23,998 nt of DNA from CAINDR01 sp964495615 (lineage in GTDB: Bacteria; Patescibacteriota; Patescibacteriia; Patescibacteriales; UBA12465), in contig CAZBVX010000008.1 of NCBI GenBank assembly GCA_964495615.1, positions 1 through 23,998 on the forward strand, given 5' to 3'. The notes beneath the pieces are model-generated. The model worked only from the letters and a program-made list of their open reading frames with translations. It did no database searches and was not told the DNA's origin. Shown here in pieces: positions 15,708 through 21,973 of this stretch; position 1 is the stretch's first letter, and every line of letters begins with the position of its first letter. The position numbers were made by a program, and so were the translations under genes.

Positions 15708-16436
15708 ATGTCAAAAATTATTGTTGCTAACTGGAAAGCCAATCTTCTGCCAAAAGAATCTTCGGTTTTGGCAAAAAAATATTCAACACTAAAATCTGCC
15801 AATTCAAATATTGTTGTTTGTCCAGATTTTTTGGCAATCTCATCAGTCGCTCAATTATTAAAAAAATCAGCAATTAGCTTGGGAGCTCAGGATTGCGCCA
15901 GTTTTTCTCTCGGTAGTCACACAGGTGATATTTCTGCTGTCGCCCTAAAATCAATTGGTACTAAATATATTATTGTTGGTCATAGCGAAAAACGAGCTAG
16001 CGGCGATACCGACAAAATTGTGGCGGAAAAAGTGCAGAGAATTTTGACAGAAAAATTAACGCCGATTATTTGTATTGGTGAAAGTGCCGCTGAGCGCCGA
16101 GCCAAAAAAACAGCAGCAGTTTTTAAAAAACAATTAGCAGCAATTTTTGGTAACTTAAACAAAGTACAGCTTGTCCAGCCAATATTTATCGCCTACGAAC
16201 CGCTTTGGGCGATTGGTTCCGGAAATGCTTTAGTGGCAGAAGAGGCAGCTGGGCTTTGTGAATTAGCAAAAAAAACCGCTCTTTCTCTCGGGATCAAAAA
16301 AATAAAAGTTTTTTATGGCGGCAGTGTTGATGCCAAAAATGCTAGCGCTTATTTGCAAAAAAATGAAATTGACGGCTTGTTAATTGGCGGGGCTAGTTTG
16401 AATTTCCAGGCTTTTAAAAAAATTATCAATTTTTAA
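15708..16436 (+). CDS. tpiA: Triosephosphate isomerase
   Basis: This enzyme interconverts dihydroxyacetone phosphate and glyceraldehyde 3-phosphate in the cytoplasm. The 242 residues form a complete TIM barrel with all catalytic positions: NWKAN (Lys10), IVGHSEKR (His92) and AYEPLWAIGSG (Glu164), plus the phosphate-gripping YGGSV and LIGGASL. The length is slightly below the usual 250. Loop 6 reads IGSGNALV where many enzymes have IGTGK, a mild change. It is divergent from gyrB and its TAA stop is one base before the TPR gene. Its intact active site contrasts with the drifting pgk-eno-gpm block at 9531-12842. Confidence 0.97.
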   Translation: MSKIIVANWKANLLPKESSVLAKKYSTLKSANSNIVVCPDFLAISSVAQLLKKSAISLGAQDCASFSLGSHTGDISAVALKSIGTKYIIVGHSEKRASGDTDKIVAEKVQRILTEKLTPIICIGESAAERRAKKTAAVFKKQLAAIFGNLNKVQLVQPIFIAYEPLWAIGSGNALVAEEAAGLCELAKKTALSLGIKKIKVFYGGSVDAKNASAYLQKNEIDGLLIGGASLNFQAFKKIINF

Positions 16437-16437
16437 T

Positions 16438-17250
16438 ATGTGGGTTTATCTTTCTTTATTTTTTGTTCTGGTCTCAATATTAATTATTTTTTTTATTATC
16501 TCCAAAAAATTTACCGCTTTGGCTTTGTTGGATTTGGAGCATTTACCAGGGAGAAAAGAGGCAAAATTCAAGGAGCAAATTATCACTAAGCGCCTTGATC
16601 GAGACCTGGAAAAGGTTTCCGGTCTTCTTGGTTCTTGGCGTTTGTTTTTTGAGCGCCGTATTGGTTCATTTTTGCGCCAATTGCGCCTTCGTTTGGAACT
16701 TTCTAAGGAAAAATATCGTCGAGAAAAGAAAATAAGTTTTGGCGAGCGACAAATGAAAGTAAGCGCTTGGTTTAGTGAGGCTAGAGAATTTGCGAAAAAA
16801 GGTGATTTCGAAAAAGCAGAAGAGCTATTAATTTCAATTATTAATTTGGATCATCGTTATTTGCCAGCCTTCATTGAACTCAGTGATGTTTATTATGAAT
16901 TGAAAAAATATTTAGAGGTCAAGCAAACTCTTTTTCATGTCTTAAAAGTTTTGTCTCGCAAAACAAATAATGATTTTTCAAGTTATCGCGCCAAAAAAGA
17001 ACTGTACTACACTCTTGCTAATGCCAACAAGCAACTAGGTGATCTTGATGAAGCGATTGATAATTTACAAGAAGCTCTTGAGCTGGATTCAAATAATCCG
17101 CGTTACCTTGATTTAATTTTGGAATTAAGTATAATGAAAAAAGATTATGCCTTGGCTGAGAGTATTTTTCGTCGTTTAACCGAGGTTAATCCAGAAAACA
17201 AAAAATTGCCGGATCTTCGAATTCGGATTGATAAATTATTGGAATATTAG
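16438..17250 (+). CDS. Membrane-anchored TPR-repeat protein
   Basis: The 270-residue protein has one N-terminal membrane helix (about 3-22), a basic and charged linker (about 30-105, many Arg and Lys) and three to four tetratricopeptide-like repeats (about 112-265), for example the FAKKGDFEKAEELLISIINLD unit and YYTLANANKQLGDLDEAIDNLQ. TPRs are protein-binding helical hairpins; with the anchor facing the cytoplasm this may be a scaffold at the membrane. It follows tpiA after one base with a TAATATG junction, and tRNA-Thr starts 11 bases after its stop, so all three may share a transcript ending at the 17342 terminator. The partner is unknown. Confidence 0.85.
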   Translation: MWVYLSLFFVLVSILIIFFIISKKFTALALLDLEHLPGRKEAKFKEQIITKRLDRDLEKVSGLLGSWRLFFERRIGSFLRQLRLRLELSKEKYRREKKISFGERQMKVSAWFSEAREFAKKGDFEKAEELLISIINLDHRYLPAFIELSDVYYELKKYLEVKQTLFHVLKVLSRKTNNDFSSYRAKKELYYTLANANKQLGDLDEAIDNLQEALELDSNNPRYLDLILELSIMKKDYALAESIFRRLTEVNPENKKLPDLRIRIDKLLEY

Positions 17251-17261
17251 AATTCCAAATC

Positions 17262-17334
17262 GCCGTTTTAGCTCAGCTGGTAGAGCACTTCCATGGTAAG
17301 GAAGAGGTCTCGGGTTCAATCCCCGAAAACGGCT
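17262..17334 (+). tRNA. tRNA-Thr (anticodon GGT)
   Basis: A full cloverleaf is visible: acceptor GCCGTTT/AAACGGC, D-arm with AGCTCAGCTGGTAGAGC, anticodon stem CTTCC/GGAAG around a loop with GGT, and T-arm TCGGG-TTCAATC-CCCGA. The discriminator is T and the 3' CCA is not encoded (TCAT follows), so a CCA-adding enzyme is needed. Confidence 0.95.
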
Positions 17335-17341
17335 CATTAGA

Positions 17342-17364
17342 AAAGCGCCTTTGGCGCTTTTTTT
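17342..17364 (+). terminator. Intrinsic terminator after tRNA-Thr
   Basis: AAAGCGCC pairs with GGCGCTTT around a TTT loop and runs into seven T. Confidence 0.92.
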
Positions 17365-17395
17365 GTCCAAAAAAAAGGAAAATATCACTGCTATC

Positions 17396-17424
17396 TTGAC
17401 AATCAAGACAAAACATGATAATGT
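17396..17424 (+). promoter_or_regulatory. Promoter of first SPFH gene
   Basis: TTGACA, a 17-base spacer and TAATGT (or GATAAT at 16 bases) lie 80 bases before the ATG. The same arrangement, with TTGACAATCA shared, precedes the paralogue at 19166. Confidence 0.75.
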
Positions 17425-17426
17425 TA

Positions 17427-17481
17427 GCTCACAAATGAGCTTTGGTTGCCGTGGCAAAAAACGCTCTTTAAAAATAAAATA
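17427..17481 (+). promoter_or_regulatory. Conserved leader RNA element of first SPFH gene
   Basis: The untranslated leader has a hairpin GCTCA/TGAGC (17427-17440), a second TTGCC/GGCAA (17446-17457) and a conserved run, TGGCAAAA then GCT(C/T)TTT then AAAAATAAAATA, ending at 17481, exactly 23 bases before the start codon. The copy before the paralogue lies at the same distance. The function is unknown; control of translation or mRNA stability is inferred. Confidence 0.55.
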
Positions 17482-17504
17482 TAAACAAAAAAAATAAATT
17501 AGAA

Positions 17505-18671
17505 ATGAAAAAAAATGAAAAAGGCTTGCGTTTTTTGTTGAAAAAAAATGCAGGAGATCAGATTTTTATTATTGGAATCTGGTTGTCAGTTGTCTTGCTG
17601 CTGTTTTTGGCAGCCGGGGCTTTCCTAAATTTTATTTTAGGAAAAATAATTTTATCTATCACGACCGCTTCAATTGGAGTTGTTATTCTAAAAAATGCTT
17701 GGTGGGTGATTTTAATTATCTGTCTCGGTATATTTATTTCTCACGCTCTCAAAACAATTTACAAGTCCAGAGTGATTATTCCAGAAAGGCATGTCGCATT
17801 ATTAGAATGTTTTAATGAATTTGTTGGCGAAGATGAGGACACGATTGATGAAAGTCGAGGAGTAATTCACGAAGGTCTGCATTTTGTTTTTCCTTATTTT
17901 AATATTTTTAAGATTAATGGCGACGCTCCTTATTTTTTAGGCAGAAAAACAATTGAATTATTCAAAGGTCTTGATGTAAAAAAAGATTTTCCAATTGATG
18001 TTAAAGACACCTCTGTTAATTTGACAGCAACTATAATAATTAAAATTGATAATCCGATTTTTGCTGCTTACAAAATTGATAATTACCAAGATTTTATTGT
18101 TAAAAAATGCGAGGCAGCACTGAGAAAAAAGTGCGCTCAATGTGATTTGGAGGAATTACTTGAAACAAGAAAAGACTTGACCCTAAAATTAATTTTTTCC
18201 GATCTTAATTCTGAGGGGGAGAGTGTTGATATTGAAGAGATTAAAAAGGTTGGGGTAAATATTTTGGATTTTATTGTCACTGATGTTGGTGTTCAGCAAA
18301 AAGACTTAGAGCAAAGAGAAAAAATTCTCAAAGCAAAAAATGATCAATTGGCAAAAAGCATTGAAAATGAAACCAAAAAACAAGAGGCTGAAACAAAAAG
18401 AATTATCGTTGGGATTGATTCTGAAACGGAAGCAAAAAGAGTTCAAGTTTTAGCGGAGGCGAATGCTAGTAAATTAAAAATCGAAGGAGAGGCTTTGAAA
18501 AAATTTAAAGAAGAGACTGGCTTTAGTAATGACAACATTTTAGCCAAAGAAACTATTGGTGCCATAAAACCAACTGATAAACTTATCACGAGTGCTCATG
18601 GCGTTGGTGGCTTGGGAGCTGAGATTGCTTTTGGTGCTAATTTTGGAAACAAAAAAGATGAAAAATCTTAA
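17505..18671 (+). CDS. SPFH/band-7 (stomatin-like) membrane protein, copy 1
   Basis: The 388 residues carry two hydrophobic segments (about 20-48 and 62-86), an SPFH-type domain (about 92-265; IIPERHVALLECF, GLHFVFPYF, the FPIDVKDTSVNL strand, VKKCEAALR) and a charged coiled coil (about 265-330; ETKKQEAETKR, AEANASKLKIEGEA) ending in a glycine-rich tail with AEIAFGANF. SPFH proteins oligomerise into membrane rings or cages that organise lipids and regulate proteases such as FtsH. Family membership is inferred from fold pattern and heptads; the closest relative is the paralogue at 19276. It has its own promoter, leader element and strong terminator, so it is monocistronic. Confidence 0.82.
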   Translation: MKKNEKGLRFLLKKNAGDQIFIIGIWLSVVLLLFLAAGAFLNFILGKIILSITTASIGVVILKNAWWVILIICLGIFISHALKTIYKSRVIIPERHVALLECFNEFVGEDEDTIDESRGVIHEGLHFVFPYFNIFKINGDAPYFLGRKTIELFKGLDVKKDFPIDVKDTSVNLTATIIIKIDNPIFAAYKIDNYQDFIVKKCEAALRKKCAQCDLEELLETRKDLTLKLIFSDLNSEGESVDIEEIKKVGVNILDFIVTDVGVQQKDLEQREKILKAKNDQLAKSIENETKKQEAETKRIIVGIDSETEAKRVQVLAEANASKLKIEGEALKKFKEETGFSNDNILAKETIGAIKPTDKLITSAHGVGGLGAEIAFGANFGNKKDEKS

Positions 18672-18689
18672 GTAAAAAACTAAAAACAC

Positions 18690-18720
18690 GGGACTTGATA
18701 TTTTATATCAAGTCCCTTTT
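18690..18720 (+). terminator. Strong intrinsic terminator of first SPFH gene
   Basis: A perfect 12-base stem (GGGACTTGATAT/ATATCAAGTCCC) with a TTT loop is followed by a T run. It is nearly identical in design and sequence to the terminator of the paralogue at 20458. Confidence 0.95.
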
Positions 18721-18727
18721 TATTTTT

Positions 18728-18756
18728 TTGTTTTTATGCTACATTTAAAGTATATT
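18728..18756 (+). promoter_or_regulatory. Promoter of TrbC/VirB2-like gene
   Basis: TTGTTT, 17 bases and TATATT precede the ATG at 18770. A second -10-like TATAAT at 18757-18762 would leave almost no leader. Confidence 0.5.
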
Positions 18757-18769
18757 TATAATAAAATTT

Positions 18770-19120
18770 ATGAAAAAAGTATTCTTTTTAATGGTATTTG
18801 TTTTATCTTTATTTTTACTCAACTCATCTCCCGTATTGGCGGCTAAAGATAGTTCTATGACCCTAACCAATCCTCTTGGACCAAACACCACAGTCTACAC
18901 CTTAGCTGGCCGCATTATTTCGGTCGTTCTTGGTTTGGTTGGCACAATCGCTTTGGTCATGTTTATTTATGGCGGCATTATTTGGATGACTTCTGCTGGC
19001 TCAAAAGACAAAGTAAAAAAAGGGAAGGATGCTATTGTTTGGTCGGTAATCGGAATGGCAGTTATTTTTGCCTCATACGGACTCACCAAATTTCTATTGG
19101 ACAACCTCACGGGTCGATAA
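18770..19120 (+). CDS. TrbC/VirB2-like small pilin-type membrane protein
   Basis: The 116-residue precursor has a signal peptide (about 1-24, cleavage after VLAA), a short extracellular head (about 25-45) and two membrane helices (about 46-70 and 86-108) joined by a basic loop with SKDKVKKGKD. This is the layout of VirB2/TrbC pilins of type IV secretion and of their many relatives in Patescibacteria, where the role is unclear. VirB2 pilins pack their two helices with lipid in the pilus wall. No other type IV secretion gene is in the window, and the gene has its own promoter and terminator between two SPFH paralogues. A structural surface or membrane protein is likely. Confidence 0.8.
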   Translation: MKKVFFLMVFVLSLFLLNSSPVLAAKDSSMTLTNPLGPNTTVYTLAGRIISVVLGLVGTIALVMFIYGGIIWMTSAGSKDKVKKGKDAIVWSVIGMAVIFASYGLTKFLLDNLTGR

Positions 19121-19139
19121 TTTATCTATCAAACAAAAG

Positions 19140-19163
19140 ACCATCTGTTTCAGGTGGTTTTTT
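19140..19163 (+). terminator. Intrinsic terminator of TrbC/VirB2-like gene
   Basis: ACCATCTG pairs with CAGGTGGT (one G-T wobble) around TTT, followed by a T run. Confidence 0.85.
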
Positions 19164-19165
19164 AT

Positions 19166-19194
19166 TTGACAATCATCAAAAAAAATGATAGTTT
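19166..19194 (+). promoter_or_regulatory. Promoter of second SPFH gene
   Basis: TTGACA, 17 bases and TAGTTT lie 81 bases before the ATG. The -35 region TTGACAATCA is identical to that of the paralogue; the -10 is weaker. Confidence 0.6.
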
Positions 19195-19217
19195 GAACTC
19201 AAATTGTTTAAGTATTA

Positions 19218-19252
19218 GCCATTATGGCAAAATGCTTTTTAAAAATAAAATA
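19218..19252 (+). promoter_or_regulatory. Conserved leader RNA element of second SPFH gene
   Basis: Hairpin GCCA-TTA-TGGC (19218-19228) runs into GGCAAAA, GCTTTTT and AAAAATAAAATA, ending 23 bases before the start. Hairpin sequence and loop differ from copy 1 while pairing is kept, and the A-rich block is almost unchanged. Confidence 0.55.
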
Positions 19253-19275
19253 AAAAACCAAAATAATTATTGATC

Positions 19276-20448
19276 ATGAAAAAAAACAGAAAAAATGATC
19301 GACGTTCTCTGATTGAAAAAGGCGCAGAGAAACAAGTGGTTGTCCTTATTGTTTGGATGATGTTGGTCTTAATTGTTATTGCCTCTTCTGGAATTCTAGC
19401 CTTTTTGGCTTTTAAATTCCTTCTTCCCGATTATGTATTAATCGGAAAAATATCAGTTTCTTCTATTTGTTTGATTTCTTTTCTTGTTGTAATATATAAT
19501 ACGATTAAAGATTCATTAGTAACCATTCCGGAAAACCATTTTGTTCTATTGGAATGCTTTGACAAATTTGTTGGCAAAATGGATGACGCACCTCAAGAAA
19601 GTAGAGGAGTAATTAAAAGTGGACTGCATCTTATTTTTCCTTATTTTAAGATCTTTAAAATTCATAACAATATCGCTTATTTTTTGGGTGATATGGGCAT
19701 TGAATTATTTAAAAATGTAAATAAGAAAAATGAATTTCCAGTTAACCTCAAGGACACCGCTGTTAATTTGTCTGTAGTGGTGATAGTGAAAATATTTAAT
19801 CCAATTCTCACCGCGTACAATGTTTCTGATTATCAAGGCTTGCTTGTTAAAAAATGTGAAGCAGCTATTATTAGAAAGGCTAATAAATACAACCTAGCAA
19901 CCCTACTTGAATCTCGAGAACTTTTATCTTTGGATTGCGTATTTCCAAAATCTGACTCCGGTGAAAAAAATCTTGAAATAAAAAAATTTGAAGAAGAAAT
20001 GGGAGTTAAATTATTGGAGATAGTAATTGTTGATATTGGAGTTCAACAAAAAGATCAAGAACACAAAACAAAAATTTTTCAAGCAGAGAATGAACAAAAA
20101 GCAGCAGCTATTGAAAATCAAATCCTGATTGAAAGAGAAAAAACAAAAGCAGAGCTTCTTGCAATCAAAACGGCTGCCGATCAGGGCAGGATAGAAGGCT
20201 TGTCAGACGCTAACGCCAGTAACATAAAAAAGACAAAAAAAGCAGAAGGAGAAGCAATTAAGGAGTTCAAAAAAGATACCGATTTTGACAATAAAGAAGT
20301 TATCACCAAAGATGCCCTCGAGGCGATAAAGGATAGTGATAAATTGTTAATTGGCGGTAAGGGAGGAGCTTCTGCTATTGGTTCAGAAATAGCTTTTGGT
20401 GCCGGTTTTGTTAAGGGTGATAAAAAAACAGAAGAAAAGGAGGAATAA
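19276..20448 (+). CDS. SPFH/band-7 (stomatin-like) membrane protein, copy 2
   Basis: This 390-residue paralogue of the 17505 gene shares its order: two membrane segments (about 20-50 and 58-80), the SPFH-like domain with LLECFDKFVG, SRGVIKSGLHLIFPYF and VKKCEAAI, the coiled coil (about 270-335) with EGLSDANASNIKKTKKAEGEA, and the tail GSEIAFGAGF. The two copies are clearly related throughout but diverged, mostly in the N-terminal helices and coiled coil, so the duplication is not recent. Paralogous SPFH proteins often form hetero-oligomers, as with HflK and HflC, and that is the favoured inference. I chose the ATG at 19276 rather than the in-frame TTG at 19270 because it restores the 23-base spacing to the leader element. 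Confidence 0.82.
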   Translation: MKKNRKNDRRSLIEKGAEKQVVVLIVWMMLVLIVIASSGILAFLAFKFLLPDYVLIGKISVSSICLISFLVVIYNTIKDSLVTIPENHFVLLECFDKFVGKMDDAPQESRGVIKSGLHLIFPYFKIFKIHNNIAYFLGDMGIELFKNVNKKNEFPVNLKDTAVNLSVVVIVKIFNPILTAYNVSDYQGLLVKKCEAAIIRKANKYNLATLLESRELLSLDCVFPKSDSGEKNLEIKKFEEEMGVKLLEIVIVDIGVQQKDQEHKTKIFQAENEQKAAAIENQILIEREKTKAELLAIKTAADQGRIEGLSDANASNIKKTKKAEGEAIKEFKKDTDFDNKEVITKDALEAIKDSDKLLIGGKGGASAIGSEIAFGAGFVKGDKKTEEKEE

Positions 20449-20457
20449 AATATCAAA

Positions 20458-20490
20458 GGGGCTTAATATTTTTATATTAAGTCCCTTTTT
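20458..20490 (+). terminator. Strong intrinsic terminator of second SPFH gene
   Basis: GGGGCTTAATAT pairs with ATATTAAGTCCC (one G-T wobble) around TTTT with a T run. It is homologous to the 18690 terminator. Confidence 0.94.
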
Positions 20491-20492
20491 AT

Positions 20493-20521
20493 TTGACAAG
20501 CTGGCTGATATTTTTTATGAT
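20493..20521 (+). promoter_or_regulatory. Promoter of tRNA-Tyr
   Basis: TTGACA, exactly 17 bases and TATGAT sit 11 bases before the first base of the tRNA, placing the start about five bases upstream of it. Confidence 0.85.
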
Positions 20522-20532
20522 GTTCTGGTACT

Positions 20533-20618
20533 GGGTCGATACCGAAGTGGTCAACCGGGGCAGACTGTAAATCTGCTGGCTTACGCCTTCGTAGGTTCGA
20601 ATCCTACTCGGCCCACCA
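20533..20618 (+). tRNA. tRNA-Tyr (anticodon GTA)
   Basis: This type II tRNA has acceptor GGGTCGA/TCGGCCC, anticodon stem GCAGA/TCTGC with GTA, a long variable arm (GCTTACGCC region), T-arm GTAGG-TTCGAAT-CCTAC, discriminator A and an encoded CCA. Its GUN anticodon is a queuosine substrate, relevant to the QueH module at 5168-7477. Confidence 0.96.
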
Positions 20619-20644
20619 AAAAACAGGTTTTTGCCTGTTTTTTT
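20619..20644 (+). terminator. Intrinsic terminator of tRNA-Tyr
   Basis: AAAACAGG pairs with CCTGTTTT and a T run follows directly after the encoded CCA. Confidence 0.85.
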
Positions 20645-20655
20645 ATTGATATTTT

Positions 20656-20664
20656 TGTTATAAT
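20656..20664 (+). promoter_or_regulatory. Extended -10 promoter for the small ORF and mutM
   Basis: TGT followed by TATAAT lies 33 bases before the small ORF at 20697, with no clear -35. Confidence 0.5.
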
Positions 20665-20696
20665 TCTGAATGAGAATAATCTTTAATTCGCTTATT

Positions 20697-20801
20697 ATGA
20701 AAATAATTAATCACGACAAAATCGGTCGCAGCTTTCTCCGAATTTTTGCGGTGGAATTTTTTGTAATTATCATTATTGTTGCCGTCTTAATTTTGATGTA
20801 A
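20697..20801 (+). CDS. 34-residue single-helix membrane peptide upstream of mutM
   Basis: This small frame has a polar, basic N-terminus (MKIINHDKIGRSFLR) followed by one strongly hydrophobic helix (about residues 16-34) reaching the C-terminus. It lies directly downstream of an extended -10 promoter, and its TAA is one base from the mutM ATG, the same TAATATG junction seen between other real gene pairs here. That placement supports translation, either as a functional peptide or as a translational coupler for mutM. No family is recognised. Confidence 0.55.
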   Translation: MKIINHDKIGRSFLRIFAVEFFVIIIIVAVLILM

Positions 20802-20802
20802 T

Positions 20803-21675
20803 ATGCCAGAGCTGCCGGAAGTGGAAACAGTGCGTGCCGATTTGGCACTGGTCCTGAAAAACAAAAAAATTGTTGCTTTGGAAATACTATCAAAAAAATC
20901 CGCTCAGCCTTCAGCTGAATTTTTGTTAAAAAATTTGCCTGGCTGTTCTTTTTTGGGCGCAGAAAGATTGGGAAAATTATTAATTTTTCCGTTAAGTAAA
21001 AAACTTTATTTATTAGTTCACTTGCGCATGACTGGTCAATTGATTTATCTTGATCGCGCCGGTTTGAAGGGCGGGGGTCATTCTGATTATGGACGACCAG
21101 AAAAATTTTCGGAACTCAATTTGCCCAACGAACATACCAGAATTATTTTGAAACTTTCTGGTGGTGCAAATTTGTATTTTAACGATCTTCGCAAATTTGG
21201 CTTTTTGCGCTTGGTAGATCAAGAAGGTTTGTTGCTAGCCAAAAAATCTTTTGGCCTGGAGCCGCTCGCTAAAGAATTTTCAGTGACTTATTTAAAAAAA
21301 ATTCTAGCTGGCAAAAAACAAAAAATAAAACCTTTTTTGTTGGACCAAAAATTTATTGCCGGTTTAGGAAATATTTATGTTGATGAATCGCTTTTTGCTT
21401 CCAGAATTAGGCCGGATCGTTCCGCGACTTCTTTGTCCGATCTGGAAATAAAAAATCTTCATCGGGCCATTCAAAAAATTATCAAAAAAGCTATTCAGCT
21501 TCGCGGAACCACTTTCTCTAACTATTTGGATAGCCGAGGGCAAGAGGGTAATTTTTCCAATCAGCTTCAGGTTTATGGCCGTGGTGGCAAAAATTGCCTA
21601 GTCTGCGGTAAAAAAATCTCGAAAATTAAATTATTTGGTCGAGGAACTCATTTTTGCGAACATTGCCAAAAATAA
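20803..21675 (+). CDS. mutM: Formamidopyrimidine-DNA glycosylase (MutM/Fpg)
   Basis: This bifunctional glycosylase/AP lyase removes 8-oxoguanine and ring-opened purines. The 290 residues begin with MPELPEVETV, where the processed N-terminal Pro is the nucleophile and Glu follows. They continue with the LGKLLIF lysine region, VHLRMTGQL, NDLRKFGFLRLV, FLLDQKFIAGLGNIYVDESLF (helix-two-turn-helix) and a C-terminal four-cysteine zinc finger with CLVCGKK and FGRGTHFCEHCQK. All key positions are present; the protein is about 20 residues longer than typical, mainly from the GLKGGGHSDYGRPEKF loop after the HLRMTG motif. It is probably transcribed with the small ORF upstream and fits the oxidative-damage theme with rubrerythrin downstream. 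Confidence 0.97.
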   Translation: MPELPEVETVRADLALVLKNKKIVALEILSKKSAQPSAEFLLKNLPGCSFLGAERLGKLLIFPLSKKLYLLVHLRMTGQLIYLDRAGLKGGGHSDYGRPEKFSELNLPNEHTRIILKLSGGANLYFNDLRKFGFLRLVDQEGLLLAKKSFGLEPLAKEFSVTYLKKILAGKKQKIKPFLLDQKFIAGLGNIYVDESLFASRIRPDRSATSLSDLEIKNLHRAIQKIIKKAIQLRGTTFSNYLDSRGQEGNFSNQLQVYGRGGKNCLVCGKKISKIKLFGRGTHFCEHCQK

Positions 21676-21684
21676 AAATAATAT

Positions 21685-21713
21685 TTGACTTTTATACCCC
21701 GATGTTATATTTT
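21685..21713 (+). promoter_or_regulatory. Possible promoter of rpmG
   Basis: TTGACT is followed at 15 bases by TATATT or at 17 bases by TATTTT, some 33 bases before the ATG. Confidence 0.45.
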
Positions 21714-21745
21714 AATACTGTAATATTTAAAGGAAAAAAACCAAT

Positions 21746-21901
21746 ATGTCCCAAGACAACATGATTAAGCTTGAGTGTACGGAATGCAAGACCGTCAATT
21801 ATTTTTCCCACAAAAATAAAAAAACTCTCAAGGAAAGATTAGAAATGAAAAAATATTGTCCAAAGTGCAATACTCACACCATGCACAAGGAAACAAAATA
21901 A
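21746..21901 (+). CDS. rpmG: 50S ribosomal protein L33 (bL33)
   Basis: The 51-residue protein is a complete zinc-type bL33: IKLECTECKTVNYF supplies the first CxxC, KNKKTLKERLEMKKYCPKCNTHTMHKE the second CxxC and the conserved basic core. The four cysteines coordinate zinc. In the large subunit bL33 contacts 23S rRNA near the E site. An AAAGG stretch lies 12 bases before the ATG, too far for a strong Shine-Dalgarno. It is not followed by secE and nusG as in many bacteria; a hairpin terminator and an AI-2E transporter gene come next. Confidence 0.97.
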   Translation: MSQDNMIKLECTECKTVNYFSHKNKKTLKERLEMKKYCPKCNTHTMHKETK

Positions 21902-21914
21902 ACGTTTGTTCTAG

Positions 21915-21943
21915 ACCCGCCCGAACGGCGGGTTTGGTTTTGT
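21915..21943 (+). terminator. Intrinsic terminator of rpmG
   Basis: ACCCGCC pairs with GGCGGGT around a CGAAC loop, followed by TTTGGTTTTG. The stem is GC-rich but the T tract is interrupted. Confidence 0.75.
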
Positions 21944-21973
21944 TCAAAACTTAAAAAATTAGCTAAAATCCCC

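Noticed and set aside
17427..17481. A known riboswitch class in the SPFH leaders
   Set aside because: No conserved core of a known metabolite riboswitch is recognisable; the motif is short and A-rich.
18770..19120. A conjugation or type IV secretion locus
   Set aside because: Only one VirB2/TrbC-like gene is present, with no VirB4, VirD4, relaxase or other component; such single genes are common in this type of genome.
20396..20686. A 96-codon frame running through the SPFH terminator and tRNA-Tyr
   Set aside because: It spans a strong terminator and a complete tRNA gene, so it cannot be a real protein.
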